This document shows positions 1 through 8,147 of a stretch of 64,000 nt of DNA, piece by piece. The number at the start of each line of letters is the position of its first letter. The first letter of the stretch is position 1. The notes under the pieces are model-generated. The model was not told the DNA's origin. It ran no database searches and worked only from the letters and a program-made list of their open reading frames with translations. The DNA comes from Paraburkholderia bryophila. Its GTDB lineage: Bacteria > Pseudomonadota > Gammaproteobacteria > Burkholderiales > Burkholderiaceae. The translations under genes and the position numbers were made by a program. Location of the stretch: NCBI RefSeq assembly GCF_003269035.1, contig NZ_QLTK01000011.1, forward strand, positions 1 through 64,000. The letters run 5' to 3'.

Positions 1-45
1 CTGAGAGGCCACAGTACGTTTCTTTTTCATGATCGGCATATCCAT
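1..45 (-). CDS. 5' end of an unidentified gene leaving the left edge
   Basis: Only the first 15 codons lie in the window; the translation begins MDMPIMKKKRTVASQ. An AAGGA Shine-Dalgarno (complement of positions 54-58) sits 8 bases before the ATG at 45, which is why I prefer this start over the in-frame ATGs at 54, 36 and 30. The lysine/arginine-rich start gives no family. It may also be a chance open frame. Confidence 0.3.
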   Translation of the reverse strand, partial: MDMPIMKKKRTVASQ

Positions 46-139
46 GATATTCATCCTTCATGATATGCCTCGCCCACAAAATCACGGATAGGTCCGCGCC
101 CGCGGGTAGCGTGTCCAAGACTCCGAACATTCACCTCCA

Positions 140-176
140 GTTGTCCACAGAATTTGTTGGCAAGGCTGTGGACAAC
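140..176. repeat. 11-bp inverted repeat of DnaA-box-like sequence
   Basis: GTTGTCCACAG (140-150) is followed after 15 bases by its exact reverse complement CTGTGGACAAC (166-176). Each arm contains TTGTCCACA, one base from the DnaA box TTATCCACA. It could be a DnaA-binding pair or a hairpin in the leader of the leftmost gene. The rest of 46-346 shows nothing I can support. Confidence 0.45.
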
Positions 177-346
177 ACCCCCGAAATGGCGCCAAGCCAT
201 TGACGCAAATACGCTTGTGCTAATCGATGCGTCGGTTGGCCTGTGGTGATCTGCTTCGGCCTCCCTAATTCGCCTGGACAACGTATTGCCGCCCTCCCGA
301 TGAGCGCTTGACGCGTCCACTGAATGTTGCCGCGACTTAGTAATTC

Positions 347-622
347 TCAGTCTTGGCGGTCAGCTCCCCGCCTACGTTCTTTCTTCTTGGGCTGCGTCAT
401 CACCAGACCTTCCGGCGCAAGGTCTGGGTAAGCTCTCCACAGCGGCTCAAGAAGAAGGTATAGCCCTCCAGCGATCTTCCCTGCCTCAGATCGAAACCCA
501 TCGAATTCATCTTTTGAACACCGCGCCTGAATTATCCGCGTCGCGTTTTCGACCGATAGGTACGCGTCCATCAGATTCTTGCTGACTTCTGACGCGACGT
601 GTTTGTCGATTTCCTTGTCCAT
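347..622 (-). CDS. Small hypothetical protein, 91 aa
   Basis: I do not recognise a named family. The translation looks like a real soluble helical protein: residues 1-65 form amphipathic helices (KEIDKHVASEVSKNLMDAYL, then a segment beginning SVENATRIIQ). A hydrophobic stretch follows (GGLYLLLEPLWRAYPDL), and the tail is highly basic and charged (KKKERRRGADRQD). There is no signal peptide or membrane segment. The Shine-Dalgarno is weak (GGTAGAG upstream of the ATG at 622). It stands alone between non-coding stretches and has no operon partner. Coding status rests on composition only. Confidence 0.5.
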   Translation of the reverse strand: MDKEIDKHVASEVSKNLMDAYLSVENATRIIQARCSKDEFDGFRSEAGKIAGGLYLLLEPLWRAYPDLAPEGLVMTQPKKKERRRGADRQD

Positions 623-938
623 CGTGCTCTACCTAGCAGTCCATCGCACGTCACGTTGAAATCACCGACGCTTAACAACTCCGCCGGCGAGCCCCCACGC
701 CAGAACCTGGCGATTCACTCCTCGCACTCTTCGGCGCCCCCTCCGTTCCGAAATTTCCCTATTTAATTATCGAAGTTCCCCGATAGCGCCTTGGCATGGC
801 GTGGGAGGACGATCAGTCTCGCGCTGCTATAGCTCGCCCCGGCAACGCACCGGCGTTTGAGCGTGTATCAAAGCGGCCGCCATCATTCATTCGTGTGGCG
901 CAGTCGCCGACCAGAAGTCGGATAACCGAACTGTTCCC

Positions 939-1236
939 ATGCTCTCTTTCAACGATATTCTGATTTTCATGCGTGAGCGAGCTGCAAAGCGTCAAGAGCT
1001 GCGTCTTGCTGGCGAGGTGAATCGCAGCAATATCACGGCGCTTGAGCCCGTTATTCCCAGAACTGGGGCTACCGATACGCGTAAGCCAGGGAGACGCTCG
1101 ATACTGGTACGAAAATATCTGGGACCCGTATTGGCACAGTCTGGCGACTACCGAGCAGGACAAGTTCATGCGCGACAAGCAACCGTCGCCGGAATGGGAG
1201 GAGGCGTTGCGCTGGCGTGAACCAACTGCTCCGTGA
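939..1236 (+). pseudogene. Possible decayed gene in two frames
   Basis: Two overlapping open frames give protein-like sequence only in part. The frame from 939 reads well at its start (FMRERAAKRQELRLAGEVNR) and then becomes arginine/glycine noise. The frame ending at 1236 reads well at its end (RYWYENIWDPYWHSLATTEQ and on to PSPEWEEALRW). The join lies near 1020-1045, where the second frame is closed by a stop. This fits one ancestral gene broken by a frameshift. I cannot name the family. It could instead be two chance frames. Confidence 0.3.
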
Positions 1237-1312
1237 CAGAAGTCGTAGGGGACGGTTTTTTCAGTAGTCCACTCGCCATGTCGAGCAAACAAAGACCGTA
1301 CGAGGACGAAAC

Positions 1313-1530
1313 TTGTCCACGTAAATTGTTCGCAAACCTGTGGAGAACCTTCGGACATCAAAACCAAGTGCTTGACCCTACAGAACTTTCGCCTTGCGGT
1401 TCATGCATAAGCAACACGCGTCGTTGCACCGTCGGCGACGCTCAAACACGTCTCCTGTCAGCTCATCTCCACTAACCGCGTTTCCGATTGCCTAGTTATC
1501 CCCACATTTTGTCCATAAGCCTGTGGACAA
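1313..1530. other. Cluster of DnaA-box-like 9-mers
   Basis: Near-matches to the DnaA box (TTATCCACA or its complement) occur at 1313-1321 (TTGTCCACG), 1339-1347 (TGTGGAGAA), 1496-1504 (TTATCCCCA), 1509-1517 (TTGTCCATA) and 1522-1530 (TGTGGACAA). The last two form an inverted repeat. The interval 623-1674 otherwise has no convincing intact gene. Binding is an inference. Confidence 0.35.
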
Positions 1531-1674
1531 CCTGGGCACATCCCACCCAACTCATTGACGCAACAAACCAATCCCCCGCCGGTTCCCCCACAGGCACAGG
1601 CACAGGCAAAGCCCCAAGCCCCCGCCCGCCCCTGTGATAAAAAGTAACTCCCCCGCCACCTATCGAGACCGCGC

Positions 1675-3261
1675 ATGTCTTCCGTCATGGGCTTCAAACT
1701 CGTCCTGCTGTCGCTCGTCGCGATCATCGGTCTCGAACTGCTCGCCAAACGGCTGCGTCTGCCGCCCGCCGCCGCGCTGCTGGTCGGCGGCGCTGCGATG
1801 GCCTTCGTGCCCGGATTACCGACCTTCAATCTCGATCCCGAGCTGATCCTGATCGTGTTCCTGCCGCCGCTTCTCATGGACGGCGCGTACTTCTCGGTAT
1901 GGGACGAGTTCAAACGCAACCTCGGCGGCATCCTGCTGCTCGCGATCGGTGCGGTCGCCTTCACCACGCTCGCGGTCGGCCTGGTGGTGCACTGGGTCGT
2001 GCCCGCGTTGCCGTGGGGCGCCTGTTTCGCGTTGGGCGCGGTCGTCTCGCCGCCCGACGCCGTCGCCGCGAAAGCCGTGCTCGAACGCGTCGCGCTGCCG
2101 CGCCGCCTGATGGTGCTGCTCGAAGGCGAGAGTCTCCTCAATGACGCCGCCGGCATCGTGCTATTCCGCTTCGCCGTGGCGGCCGCGCTGACCGGCACGT
2201 TCAGCGCACAACACGCGGCGGGACGTTTCGCCCTGCTGGCGCTCGGCGGCGTCGCCGTCGGCGTGGCGATCGGCTTTGTCGTCGTGCGGCTGTTGCGGTT
2301 TCTCGACGACAGCTACCTCATCATCACCGCATCGATACTCTCTCCGTGGATCAGCTACATTGCCGGCGACATGCTGGGCGTGTCCGGTGTCATCGCGACC
2401 GTGAGCTGCGGCATGATGCTCGGCTGGTATCAGCACGAGGTCTTCTCGGCCGCCGTCCGGATGCGCGGCACGGCCTTCTGGCAGGTCGTGATCTTTCTGA
2501 TGGAAGCACTGGTCTTCATTCTGATCGGCCTCTCGCTGCGCGGTGTGATCGCGCGGCTGGGCGGCGTCGGCGACACGCTCACCGCGCTGGCGCCCGCAGT
2601 CGGCGCGGTGCTGGCGGCGGTCGTACTATCGCGTTTCGTGTGGGTCTTCACGACGGAATGGCTGAAGGCACTGATCTGCAAGTGGGCAAGGCGCGAAGGC
2701 GCCACACCCGACTGGCGCTCGGCAACGGTCACCAGTTGGGCCGGCATGCGGGGCGTGGTCACGCTGGCGATCGCACTGTCGCTGCCTGAAGCCATGCCCG
2801 GCCGCGATCTGATTCTGGTCGCGTCCTTCGCGGTCATTCTCGTGACGGTGTTAGGTCAAGGCACAACGATCGGACCACTGATCCACTGGATCAATCCGGA
2901 TCACGCGGACGAACAGAACGCCCGCCATCTGACCGAACCGCAAGCGTGGGCCAGGCTCGAAGCGGCGCAACTCGCCGCCGTTCTACCGCTCGCGCATGGG
3001 CCAGATGGCAGCGTGATTCATCCCAGGCTGCTGGAGCAGTACACCTATCGCGCCAGCATGACCGAGGCGTATCAAAGCGAAGCCGCCTACCCGTCGGACG
3101 TCCGCGCCGCACACTACGACGTCGTATTGGCGGCGGTCGCGGCAGCGCGCGTCGAATTGTTGCGTCTGCACCGAACGGGGCAGATTCACGACGAACTTCT
3201 GAGCGTTCTCGAGCACGATCTGGATCTGCAGGAAATCGCCGCGACACACGGCAAAGGATGA
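1675..3261 (+). CDS. CPA1-family Na+/H+ antiporter
   Basis: A 528-residue inner-membrane cation/proton antiporter that exchanges cytoplasmic Na+ (or K+) for protons. It has about 12 hydrophobic segments in residues 1-400. The family signatures are visible: GAVVSPPDAVAAKAV near residue 120-135, and GESLLNDAAGIVLFRFA near 155-170 with the Asn-Asp pair of the ion-binding site. A late motif WAGMRGVVTLAIALSLP precedes the last membrane segments. The C-terminal 110 residues are hydrophilic and probably a cytoplasmic regulatory tail. It is monocistronic. The closest functional type is the bacterial NhaP/YjcE group; ion specificity cannot be read from sequence. Confidence 0.9.
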   Translation: MSSVMGFKLVLLSLVAIIGLELLAKRLRLPPAAALLVGGAAMAFVPGLPTFNLDPELILIVFLPPLLMDGAYFSVWDEFKRNLGGILLLAIGAVAFTTLAVGLVVHWVVPALPWGACFALGAVVSPPDAVAAKAVLERVALPRRLMVLLEGESLLNDAAGIVLFRFAVAAALTGTFSAQHAAGRFALLALGGVAVGVAIGFVVVRLLRFLDDSYLIITASILSPWISYIAGDMLGVSGVIATVSCGMMLGWYQHEVFSAAVRMRGTAFWQVVIFLMEALVFILIGLSLRGVIARLGGVGDTLTALAPAVGAVLAAVVLSRFVWVFTTEWLKALICKWARREGATPDWRSATVTSWAGMRGVVTLAIALSLPEAMPGRDLILVASFAVILVTVLGQGTTIGPLIHWINPDHADEQNARHLTEPQAWARLEAAQLAAVLPLAHGPDGSVIHPRLLEQYTYRASMTEAYQSEAAYPSDVRAAHYDVVLAAVAAARVELLRLHRTGQIHDELLSVLEHDLDLQEIAATHGKG

Positions 3262-3317
3262 CCGATGCGTGCGAGGCATCTTCGCCACGCGCGCACCGGG
3301 AAGCGCTTCGTTGACGG

Positions 3318-3611
3318 TCAGTGACCCTTGAAGATATCGAGCAGTTGGCTTTGCATCTGCATCATGTCGTGGGTATGTTTCATCTCCATCTGGGCCACGT
3401 TGTCCTGATACTCCATTTCCATCTGCATCATTTTTTGCTGAATGCCGATGGCTTGCGTGCGCTGCTCAGGCGTCAGCTTGTCCATCATCATGCTGTAGTT
3501 CGGCGGCATCAGATACATGCCGGCGTGACCAATGCCCTGCGCTTGTGCGGAACCCGCGGCAAAGGCAAGCGGCAACAGGCAGCACACCATGGCGGCTCGG
3601 ATCGATTTCAT
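3318..3611 (-). CDS. Met-rich periplasmic small protein
   Basis: A 97-residue exported protein with a clear signal peptide (MKSIRAAMVCCLLPLAFAAGSAQA, cleavage after AQA). The mature part is short, helical and very rich in methionine and glutamine, with MMM, MMQMEMEY and HTHDMMQMQ. This composition resembles small periplasmic metal- or stress-responsive proteins of the Spy/CpxP or copper-resistance type, and Met/His clusters are known to bind Cu(I). That functional link is inference; no named family is certain. It converges with the antiporter, leaving about 55 bases between the stops. Confidence 0.7.
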   Translation of the reverse strand: MKSIRAAMVCCLLPLAFAAGSAQAQGIGHAGMYLMPPNYSMMMDKLTPEQRTQAIGIQQKMMQMEMEYQDNVAQMEMKHTHDMMQMQSQLLDIFKGH

Positions 3612-3827
3612 GTCATCTCCAGTTTCAGGCCGGTGGCCACGCTTCGATAGCGGGACACGCAGCGACGTTCAAACGCCTGGACGCACCGGGCAGCGGTCGA
3701 TCCACTACCCATGCCATACCCGGCAACGCAACATCCGGGGCTGGCCGCCATGCACGATCGTCCGGATGTTTCGTGGACTTAGTCGCCACCGCTGACTGAA
3801 AATGACGTACTTCGCAAAAAATTATTC

Positions 3828-3874
3828 GAAGGATGCTTCAGCGACGCGACGCCGCTCAGCTCGCGGCATCCTTC
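3828..3874. repeat. 9-bp inverted repeat upstream of the GlxA-type regulator
   Basis: GAAGGATGC (3828-3836) and GCATCCTTC (3866-3874) are perfect inverted arms separated by 29 bases. They lie in the 3612-4068 intergenic stretch, which holds no gene. The repeat could be an operator, an mRNA hairpin, or chance. Confidence 0.35.
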
Positions 3875-4068
3875 CGACGCAACGACTCAGGTAGGCCTTA
3901 GCTGAATGCGGAAATGAGTGCGATGTCTTCGCTGGAATACGCACCATGCGGACGCGTGCGCGTGCACGGACGTGACCTGCTGGCATCAGTCGAATTACAC
4001 TCTGCCCAACGCATCACGCTGACCGCCGCGGCTGGCGGATGCCGTCCATCGTCAAAGGAAGTCTTTCG

Positions 4069-5031
4069 ATGTCTACCGTCGCGATCGCGATCTTTCCCGG
4101 CGTCCAGGCGCTCGACGTCGCCGGGCCCGTCGACGTGTTCTCCGAAGCCAACCGCTTCGTTGCTCCGTCCGCACGCTACGAGGTCAAGCTGATCAGCGCC
4201 GAGGCGGCGCCGCTGCGCGCGTCCAACGGCATGACGCTCGTTGCCGATACAACCTTCGGCGAGGCGCGCCGCCCATTCGATCTGGCGTTGATCGCAGGCG
4301 GCCCGGCGCTGCCGGACAGCGAGGCGTTAGACGACCGCTTGCTGGACTGGCTGACGAACGTCGCCGCGCAATGCGACCGTTACGGGTCGATCTGCACCGG
4401 CGCATTCGCGCTGGGCCACGCAGGCTTGCTCGACGAATGCAACGTCACCACGCACTGGCAGCACGCCGCGCAACTGGCGGCACGGTTTCCGAAGGCGCGT
4501 GTCGACTTCGACCGCATCTATCTGCGCGATGGCCCGCTCGTCACGTCGGCGGGCGTGACGGCCGGCATCGATCTGTCGCTCGCGCTGGTCGCCGAAGATC
4601 ACGGTCCGCACACCGCGCTGGCCGTCGCCAAACGTCTGGTGGTGTTCGCGCAGCGCCAGGGCGGCCAGTCGCAATTCAGTCCGTATCTCACCGCCCCGGC
4701 CGACGAAACCTCGCCGGTCGCCAAGGTCCAGGCGCACGTCATGGAGCGGATTCGCGAAAGCTTCACGGTGAAGCAACTGGCGGATGTCGCGGGCATGAGC
4801 GCACGCAACTTCGCACGCGTGTTCGTGCAGGAGACACAGGTCACGCCGCACGAATTCGTCGAACGTGCGCGTGTGGACGCGGCGCGCAAACTGCTCGAAA
4901 GCAGCGGCACGGCGCTCAAGACGATCGCTTACGACTGCGGCTTCGGCACCGCCGACCGGATGCGGATCGTCTTCACCAAGCGCATCGGCGCGACGCCGAT
5001 GCAGTATCGCGAGCGCTTCCGTTCGAGTTGA
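4069..5031 (+). CDS. GlxA-family AraC-type regulator with DJ-1/PfpI domain
   Basis: A 320-residue transcription factor. Residues 1-170 form a DJ-1/PfpI-like domain (IFPGVQALDVAGPVDVFSEA) with the usual elbow cysteine (SICTGAFALGHAG). Such domains in this family sense small metabolites and are not proven enzymes. The C-terminal 100 residues carry two AraC helix-turn-helix motifs (VAGMSARNFARVFVQ and IAYDCGFGTADRMRIVF). I chose the ATG at 4069 because AAAGGAAG lies 7-9 bases upstream; the in-frame ATG at 4039 lacks one and adds 10 unlikely residues. It points towards the SDR gene downstream, a possible target. Confidence 0.88.
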   Translation: MSTVAIAIFPGVQALDVAGPVDVFSEANRFVAPSARYEVKLISAEAAPLRASNGMTLVADTTFGEARRPFDLALIAGGPALPDSEALDDRLLDWLTNVAAQCDRYGSICTGAFALGHAGLLDECNVTTHWQHAAQLAARFPKARVDFDRIYLRDGPLVTSAGVTAGIDLSLALVAEDHGPHTALAVAKRLVVFAQRQGGQSQFSPYLTAPADETSPVAKVQAHVMERIRESFTVKQLADVAGMSARNFARVFVQETQVTPHEFVERARVDAARKLLESSGTALKTIAYDCGFGTADRMRIVFTKRIGATPMQYRERFRSS

Positions 5032-5147
5032 AAGTTGAGCGGTGAGCGCATCGCTCAAACCCGGCGCCGAAGCCGCGCCGCTCGGCACGCATGCAACCCG
5101 CGTGAGAAAATAGCGAGCTCCCCAAGCCACCGATCCCAAGGAACGAC

Positions 5148-5906
5148 ATGACTCCCTCTTCTCCGATTCGCGCGATCGTCACCGGCCACACACGCGGTCT
5201 GGGCGCCGCGCTCGCCGAGCAACTGCTCGCGCGCGACGTCGCGGTGCTGGGCCTGTCCCGCTCGCGTCACGCCACGCTCAAGGCGCGTTTTACCACGCAG
5301 ATCGAAGAAATCGAACTGACGTTGGACGACCCCGCGCGGGTCGCGCAATGGATCGCGACCGACGCGCTGCATGCGTTTCTCAAGGGCGCGCAAACGGTGC
5401 TGCTGATCAATAACGCGGGCATGGTGCAGCCCATCGGACCGATCGAAGGCCAGGATCCCACGGCGATTGCCAGCGCGGTGAGCCTGAACGTCGCCACGCC
5501 GCTGTTGCTGGCGAGCGCGCTCGCCGCCGCCAGCCCCGACGCCGCCGACCGGCGCATCGTCCATATCTCGAGCGGCGCGGCACGCAATGCGTATCCGGGC
5601 TGGAGCATCTACTGCGCGACCAAAGCCGCGCTCGATCATCACGCGCGCGCCGTCGCGCTCGACGCGAATCGCGCACTGCGCATCTGCAGCCTGGCGCCGG
5701 GCGTGATCGACACGAATATGCAGGCGGAAATTCGCGGCAGCGGCGCCGAGCAGTTCCCGCTGCGCGAAAAATTCGAAGACCTCAAGCGCAACGGCCAGCT
5801 TGCGACGCCTGAACAATGCGCCACCCAGTTGCTCGATTACGCACTCGGCGAGCGTTTCGCCGAAACGCCGGTGGCCGACATTCGCGAGATCGCGAAGCCG
5901 GTTTGA
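5148..5906 (+). CDS. SDR-family NAD(P)-dependent oxidoreductase
   Basis: A 252-residue short-chain dehydrogenase. It has the Rossmann glycine motif TGHTRGLG (12-19), NNAG (88-91), the catalytic serines in HISSGAA (about 140-145) and the YCATK motif with Tyr155 and Lys159. It is probably a cytoplasmic carbonyl reductase. The arrangement resembles benzil-reductase/sepiapterin-reductase-like SDRs, but the substrate cannot be assigned. AAGGAAC lies just before the ATG. It is 116 bases downstream of the GlxA-type regulator in the same direction and may be co-regulated. Confidence 0.85.
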   Translation: MTPSSPIRAIVTGHTRGLGAALAEQLLARDVAVLGLSRSRHATLKARFTTQIEEIELTLDDPARVAQWIATDALHAFLKGAQTVLLINNAGMVQPIGPIEGQDPTAIASAVSLNVATPLLLASALAAASPDAADRRIVHISSGAARNAYPGWSIYCATKAALDHHARAVALDANRALRICSLAPGVIDTNMQAEIRGSGAEQFPLREKFEDLKRNGQLATPEQCATQLLDYALGERFAETPVADIREIAKPV

Positions 5907-5921
5907 CGCGCACCGCCGGCG

Positions 5922-5942
5922 CTCCCGAAAACACTCACCTTT
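5922..5942 (-). repeat. Solitary initiator iteron
   Basis: CTCCCGAAAACACTCACCTT matches the complement of the origin iteron AAGGTGAGGNTTTTCGGGAG at all but one or two positions. It lies 16 bases after the SDR stop codon, about 28 kb from the main iteron array. Confidence 0.7.
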
Positions 5943-6000
5943 GAGCGGATTCGGGCAAATCGGGCACTAACGCCGCGGAATCGCGGACCCAACATCCGCT

Positions 6001-6747
6001 TCACACGCCGGGCGCGACCATCGCGCCGCGCTCGGCCGCACCGATCTCGCCGTGCGGCACGAACACATAGCCGCGTCCCCACACCGTCTGCACGTAACGC
6101 GGTTCGGAAGGATCCATCTCGATCAGTCGACGCAAGCGCCAGATCGACACGTCGAGACTGCGCCCTTGATGCACCACACTGCTGCCGCGTAGTTGCTCGT
6201 TGAGTTGCACGCGCGTGAGCACGGTCATGGCGTGATTGACGAAGATTTTCAGCAACGCGAACTCGGAACTGCGCAGCGCGAAGCGCTCGTTATCGCGATG
6301 CAACTCGCGCGCCGAAAAGTTCAGCTCGCAGCGGCCGAAGCGATAAGGCGGCCGCGTTTCCGGCGCGCCTGGCGCGAGCGCGCCGCGCCGTCGTAGCAAC
6401 ACGCGGATACGGGCGAGCAGTTCGGCGGGATCGGCGGGCTTGCTCATGAAATCGTCGGCGCCCAGTTCGAGACCGATCACGCGATCGATCGCCTTGCTGC
6501 CCGCCGACAGCAGAATCACCGGCACGTCGTTACCGCTCAGGCGCAGGTCGCGTAACACCGCCAGTCCGTCGCCATGCGGCGCGGAGATGTCGAGCACCAG
6601 CAACGCCGGCCGCTCCATCTCGACCACGTGCTTGAGACCGACGACCGGTGGCCGTGCGGATACCCCGCAGCCTTGCCCGCGCAACGATGCGCCCACCACG
6701 GCTGTCAAGCCGGCATCGGCGCCAACGAAAAGAATATGCTGACTCAT
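6001..6747 (-). CDS. OmpR/PhoB-type response regulator, orphan
   Basis: A 248-residue two-component regulator. The receiver (1-115) has phosphoacceptor Asp in LLVLDISAPHGDG, Ser in ILLSAGS and Lys in MSKPADP. The first strand reads ILFVGADAG, so the usual acidic pair is reduced to one Asp; phosphorylation may be atypical. The C-terminal winged helix ends with the family pattern RSLDVSIWRLRRLIE and VQTVWGRGYVFVP. The ATG at 6747 is chosen because domain homology begins there (MSQHILFVG) and the upstream in-frame extension is low-complexity arginine-rich. There is no adjacent histidine kinase. Confidence 0.85.
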   Translation of the reverse strand: MSQHILFVGADAGLTAVVGASLRGQGCGVSARPPVVGLKHVVEMERPALLVLDISAPHGDGLAVLRDLRLSGNDVPVILLSAGSKAIDRVIGLELGADDFMSKPADPAELLARIRVLLRRRGALAPGAPETRPPYRFGRCELNFSARELHRDNERFALRSSEFALLKIFVNHAMTVLTRVQLNEQLRGSSVVHQGRSLDVSIWRLRRLIEMDPSEPRYVQTVWGRGYVFVPHGEIGAAERGAMVAPGV

Positions 6748-6964
6748 CCAACTGATTCCAGGAGACGATCGTTTTTCAGAGACAGGGCCCGGCTTGCAGG
6801 TATAGCGAAGCCGCAGACTTTGTCGTCCGCGTCGCCATCTTCCCTGTATGCGGCTCATCTCAAAGCGCGGAACAGCCCCCAAGGTTGGCAATTTCTTTCC
6901 AACTCTTTCAATCTGGAACGTGATATGGGATTACGCGAGCGCGCGCGTCAATGTGCAAGACAGG

Positions 6965-7132
6965 CTCCCGAAAAACCTCACCTTTGATGCGAAGCGACCG
7001 GGGCCAGGCGCAAGGTGGGCTTGTCCTGCTCCCGAAAACCCTCACCTTTCGAGCTTGGGGGCAGGGCGCAAAGGCATGCTGGGCGTGGCGCGGGAGGTGT
7101 CGAACCGGCTACTCCCGCAAACCCTCACCTTT
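6965..7132 (-). repeat. Three-copy initiator iteron cluster
   Basis: Three copies of the iteron in inverted orientation lie at 6965-6985, 7029-7049 and 7112-7132, each ending CTCACCTTT and preceded by CTCCCG(A/C)AAA. Spacings are 64 and 83 bases. They fill the 6748-7238 gap between the OmpR-type regulator and the dehydrogenase gene, which contains no gene. Confidence 0.75.
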
Positions 7133-7238
7133 AGAGGTGCCGGGGTAATTTGCATACCCAGGTAAGAAACCGTGGCGGCAGCGAATGTTAGCGGCCACCA
7201 GGTGCGTCGGCATGAGCCACGGCCCATACCGCTTTCGT

Positions 7239-8147
7239 TCACGCTTCACTCATGGGCGGCTTGAGCAGAACGCGGACGATCTGCGAAATATCTTCGTCGC
7301 CGAGTCCTTGCTCCACCGCTTCCTGCAATAGCTTGCGCACTTCGCCGACGGCGCGCAGCGGCGCACGCGACTCGCGCGCCAATTCGGCAACCGCGTCGAG
7401 GTCCTTCAACATGGTCCTGATCGTGCCCGACGGGTTCGACGGCGGCGTCAGCATGCGCGGCAGCAAGGTTTGCAGCAGCACCGAATCGGCCCAACCGCCT
7501 GCCAACGCGGCGGGCATCGACGCGGCGTCGATGCCCGCGCGTTGCGCGAGCACGCAGGCTTCGGCAATACCCGCAATGGTCGTCACGACGATCGCCTGGT
7601 TGGCGAGTTTGGTCGCTTGTCCGGCACCGCTCGCCCCCATGTGCGTCACACGCGACGCATAAGCACGCAACAGCGGCTCGACGGCAGCGATCTCCGGCGC
7701 ACCGCCACCGCACATGATCGCGAGCGTGCCCGCAGCAGCGCCTGCCGTACCGCCCGACACGGGCGCATCGATCCACGCAGCGCCGGTCCTCTCATGCCAG
7801 CGCTGCGCGAAGTGTCGCGCCTGGCTGGGTGCGAGGGTCGAGTGGTCGATCAGAAAACGCGGCGCGTGAAGCGCCCGCGCGAGTCCTTCAGCGCCGAACA
7901 CGACGTCTTCGACGGCGTCGGCATCGCCGAGGCACAGCATCACCACGTCGCTGTGCGCGGCCAACAGCATGGGCGAGTCGTCGACTACCGCGCCATGCGC
8001 CTCAAGCTGCGCCAACTTCGCCGCCGAGCGGTTCCACACGCGCAACGCATGCCCGGCCGCGAGCAACCGCCAGGCCATCGGCTCGCCCATCTTGCCGATT
8101 CCGCAGAAGCCGACGCGCGGCGTCTCAGGCAAATCGCCATGACTCAT
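7239..8147 (-). CDS. 3-hydroxyisobutyrate-dehydrogenase-family oxidoreductase
   Basis: A 302-residue NAD(P)-dependent beta-hydroxyacid dehydrogenase, in the family of 3-hydroxyisobutyrate dehydrogenase and 2-hydroxy-3-oxopropionate (tartronate semialdehyde) reductase. It shows the dinucleotide motif GFCGIGKMGEPMAWRLL at residues 12-28, the substrate loop DAPVSGGTAGAAAGTL, and the catalytic-lysine region GASGAGQATKLANQ. Its start overlaps the stop of the upstream dehydratase gene by 4 bases (ATGA), so the two are translationally coupled. Context suggests the reductive last step of a sugar-acid or hydroxyacid pathway. The exact substrate is not determined. Confidence 0.88.
   Translation of the reverse strand: MSHGDLPETPRVGFCGIGKMGEPMAWRLLAAGHALRVWNRSAAKLAQLEAHGAVVDDSPMLLAAHSDVVMLCLGDADAVEDVVFGAEGLARALHAPRFLIDHSTLAPSQARHFAQRWHERTGAAWIDAPVSGGTAGAAAGTLAIMCGGGAPEIAAVEPLLRAYASRVTHMGASGAGQATKLANQAIVVTTIAGIAEACVLAQRAGIDAASMPAALAGGWADSVLLQTLLPRMLTPPSNPSGTIRTMLKDLDAVAELARESRAPLRAVGEVRKLLQEAVEQGLGDEDISQIVRVLLKPPMSEA

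Noticed and set aside
813..1367. 184-aa minus-strand open frame
   Set aside because: Residue composition is random-looking, and it lies opposite the more protein-like fragments at 939-1236.
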